A stretch of DNA of 42,067 nt from Colimorpha_A sp900556615. GTDB lineage: Bacteria > Bacillota > Clostridia > Oscillospirales > CAG-272. The stretch's first letter is position 1. Each line of letters opens with the position of its first letter. The DNA lies in contig CAVBUH010000061.1 of the NCBI GenBank assembly GCA_963598415.1, positions 1-42,067 of the forward strand. Reading direction: 5' to 3'. The notes below the pieces were generated by a model. That model ran no database searches. It was not told where the DNA came from and worked only from the letters and a program-made list of their open reading frames with translations. Made by a program: the position numbers and the translations under genes. Below are positions 41,884 to 42,067 of this stretch, piece after piece.

Positions 41884-42010
41884 ATGAAAGAAAAACAACT
41901 TTGATTTTTGTCGGTTTTCTTCGAAAACTATTCTTGCATCGGTTGACTATCAACAGAAAATATGATAAAATATATATTTATGTGTGACATTAATTATCGG
42001 GGGACGTAAG

Positions 42011-42067
42011 GAGCAGTCGCACTAACGTGCGACTGCCCCACGAAGTCGGGTTTTGCGGATGAAATCC
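42011..42067 (+). repeat. Family 2 palindromic repeat, copy D, cut by window edge
   Basis: GCAGTCGCACTAACGTGCGA, then CTGCCCCACGAAGTCGGG, matches the start of copy C. It begins 127 bases after the leucine-rich-repeat gene. Confidence 0.88.

Overview
The window looks like chromosome of a spore-forming, low-to-mid GC Firmicute of class Clostridia, probably an anaerobic gut relative of the Oscillospiraceae/Ruminococcaceae. Grounds: the sporulation pair SpoIIGA/SigE, ECF vitamin transport genes, a clostridial-type complete thiamine operon, an ANTAR regulator beside glutamine synthetase, and a cohesin/dockerin gene pair. No rRNA, tRNA, CRISPR array, prophage or transposase gene was found.

Layout. 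1-2.8 kb (+): ECF sigma factor, membrane partner and a YfbK-like VWA lipoprotein. 3.2-10.7 kb (-): a cobalamin riboswitch with its own promoter and terminator, a degraded small HNH-repeat ORF, two surface proteins (one with an alpha-toroid plus DUF4430, the transcobalamin/intrinsic-factor arrangement) and an ECF transporter (EcfT, fused EcfA-EcfA', S component). This is a candidate surface corrinoid-capture and uptake system. 11.4-18.3 kb (+): superoxide dismutase, methylguanine methyltransferase, GNAT acetyltransferase, then metF, a stand-alone MetH reactivation domain and a B12-dependent metH lacking that domain. So B12 uptake and the main B12 user lie side by side. 18.6-20.7 kb (-): a fusion of a GT4 glycosyltransferase and the wall pyruvyl transferase CsaB. 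21.2-24.3 kb (+): a dockerin protein and a membrane-anchored cohesin protein in one operon. 25.2-31.4 kb (-): TPP riboswitch and thiS-thiF-thiG-thiH-thiE-thiD-thiC. 31.5-33.8 kb (+): an anion permease and a TauE/SafE permease. 34.3-37 kb: TM2/zinc-ribbon protein, XRE regulator, ANTAR regulator and a short glnA. 37.6-41.9 kb: YetF-like protein, sigE, spoIIGA and a BspA-type leucine-rich-repeat surface protein.

The most striking feature is the intergenic space. Almost every gap is packed with short non-coding repeats of at least seven families. The commonest (family 1, about 180 bp full length, ends TTAAGGCAATACCGC and its complement) has 15 full or partial copies. Comparing filled and empty sites inside another repeat shows that it inserts at TTAA. 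A second, MITE-like family (family 3, 150-161 bp) leaves 4-bp target duplications, and one copy has jumped into a family 1 copy. A third (family 2) is built of strong palindromes. In three places a repeat supplies the stop codon of the adjacent gene.

All functional assignments come from reading the translations by eye. No database search was run.
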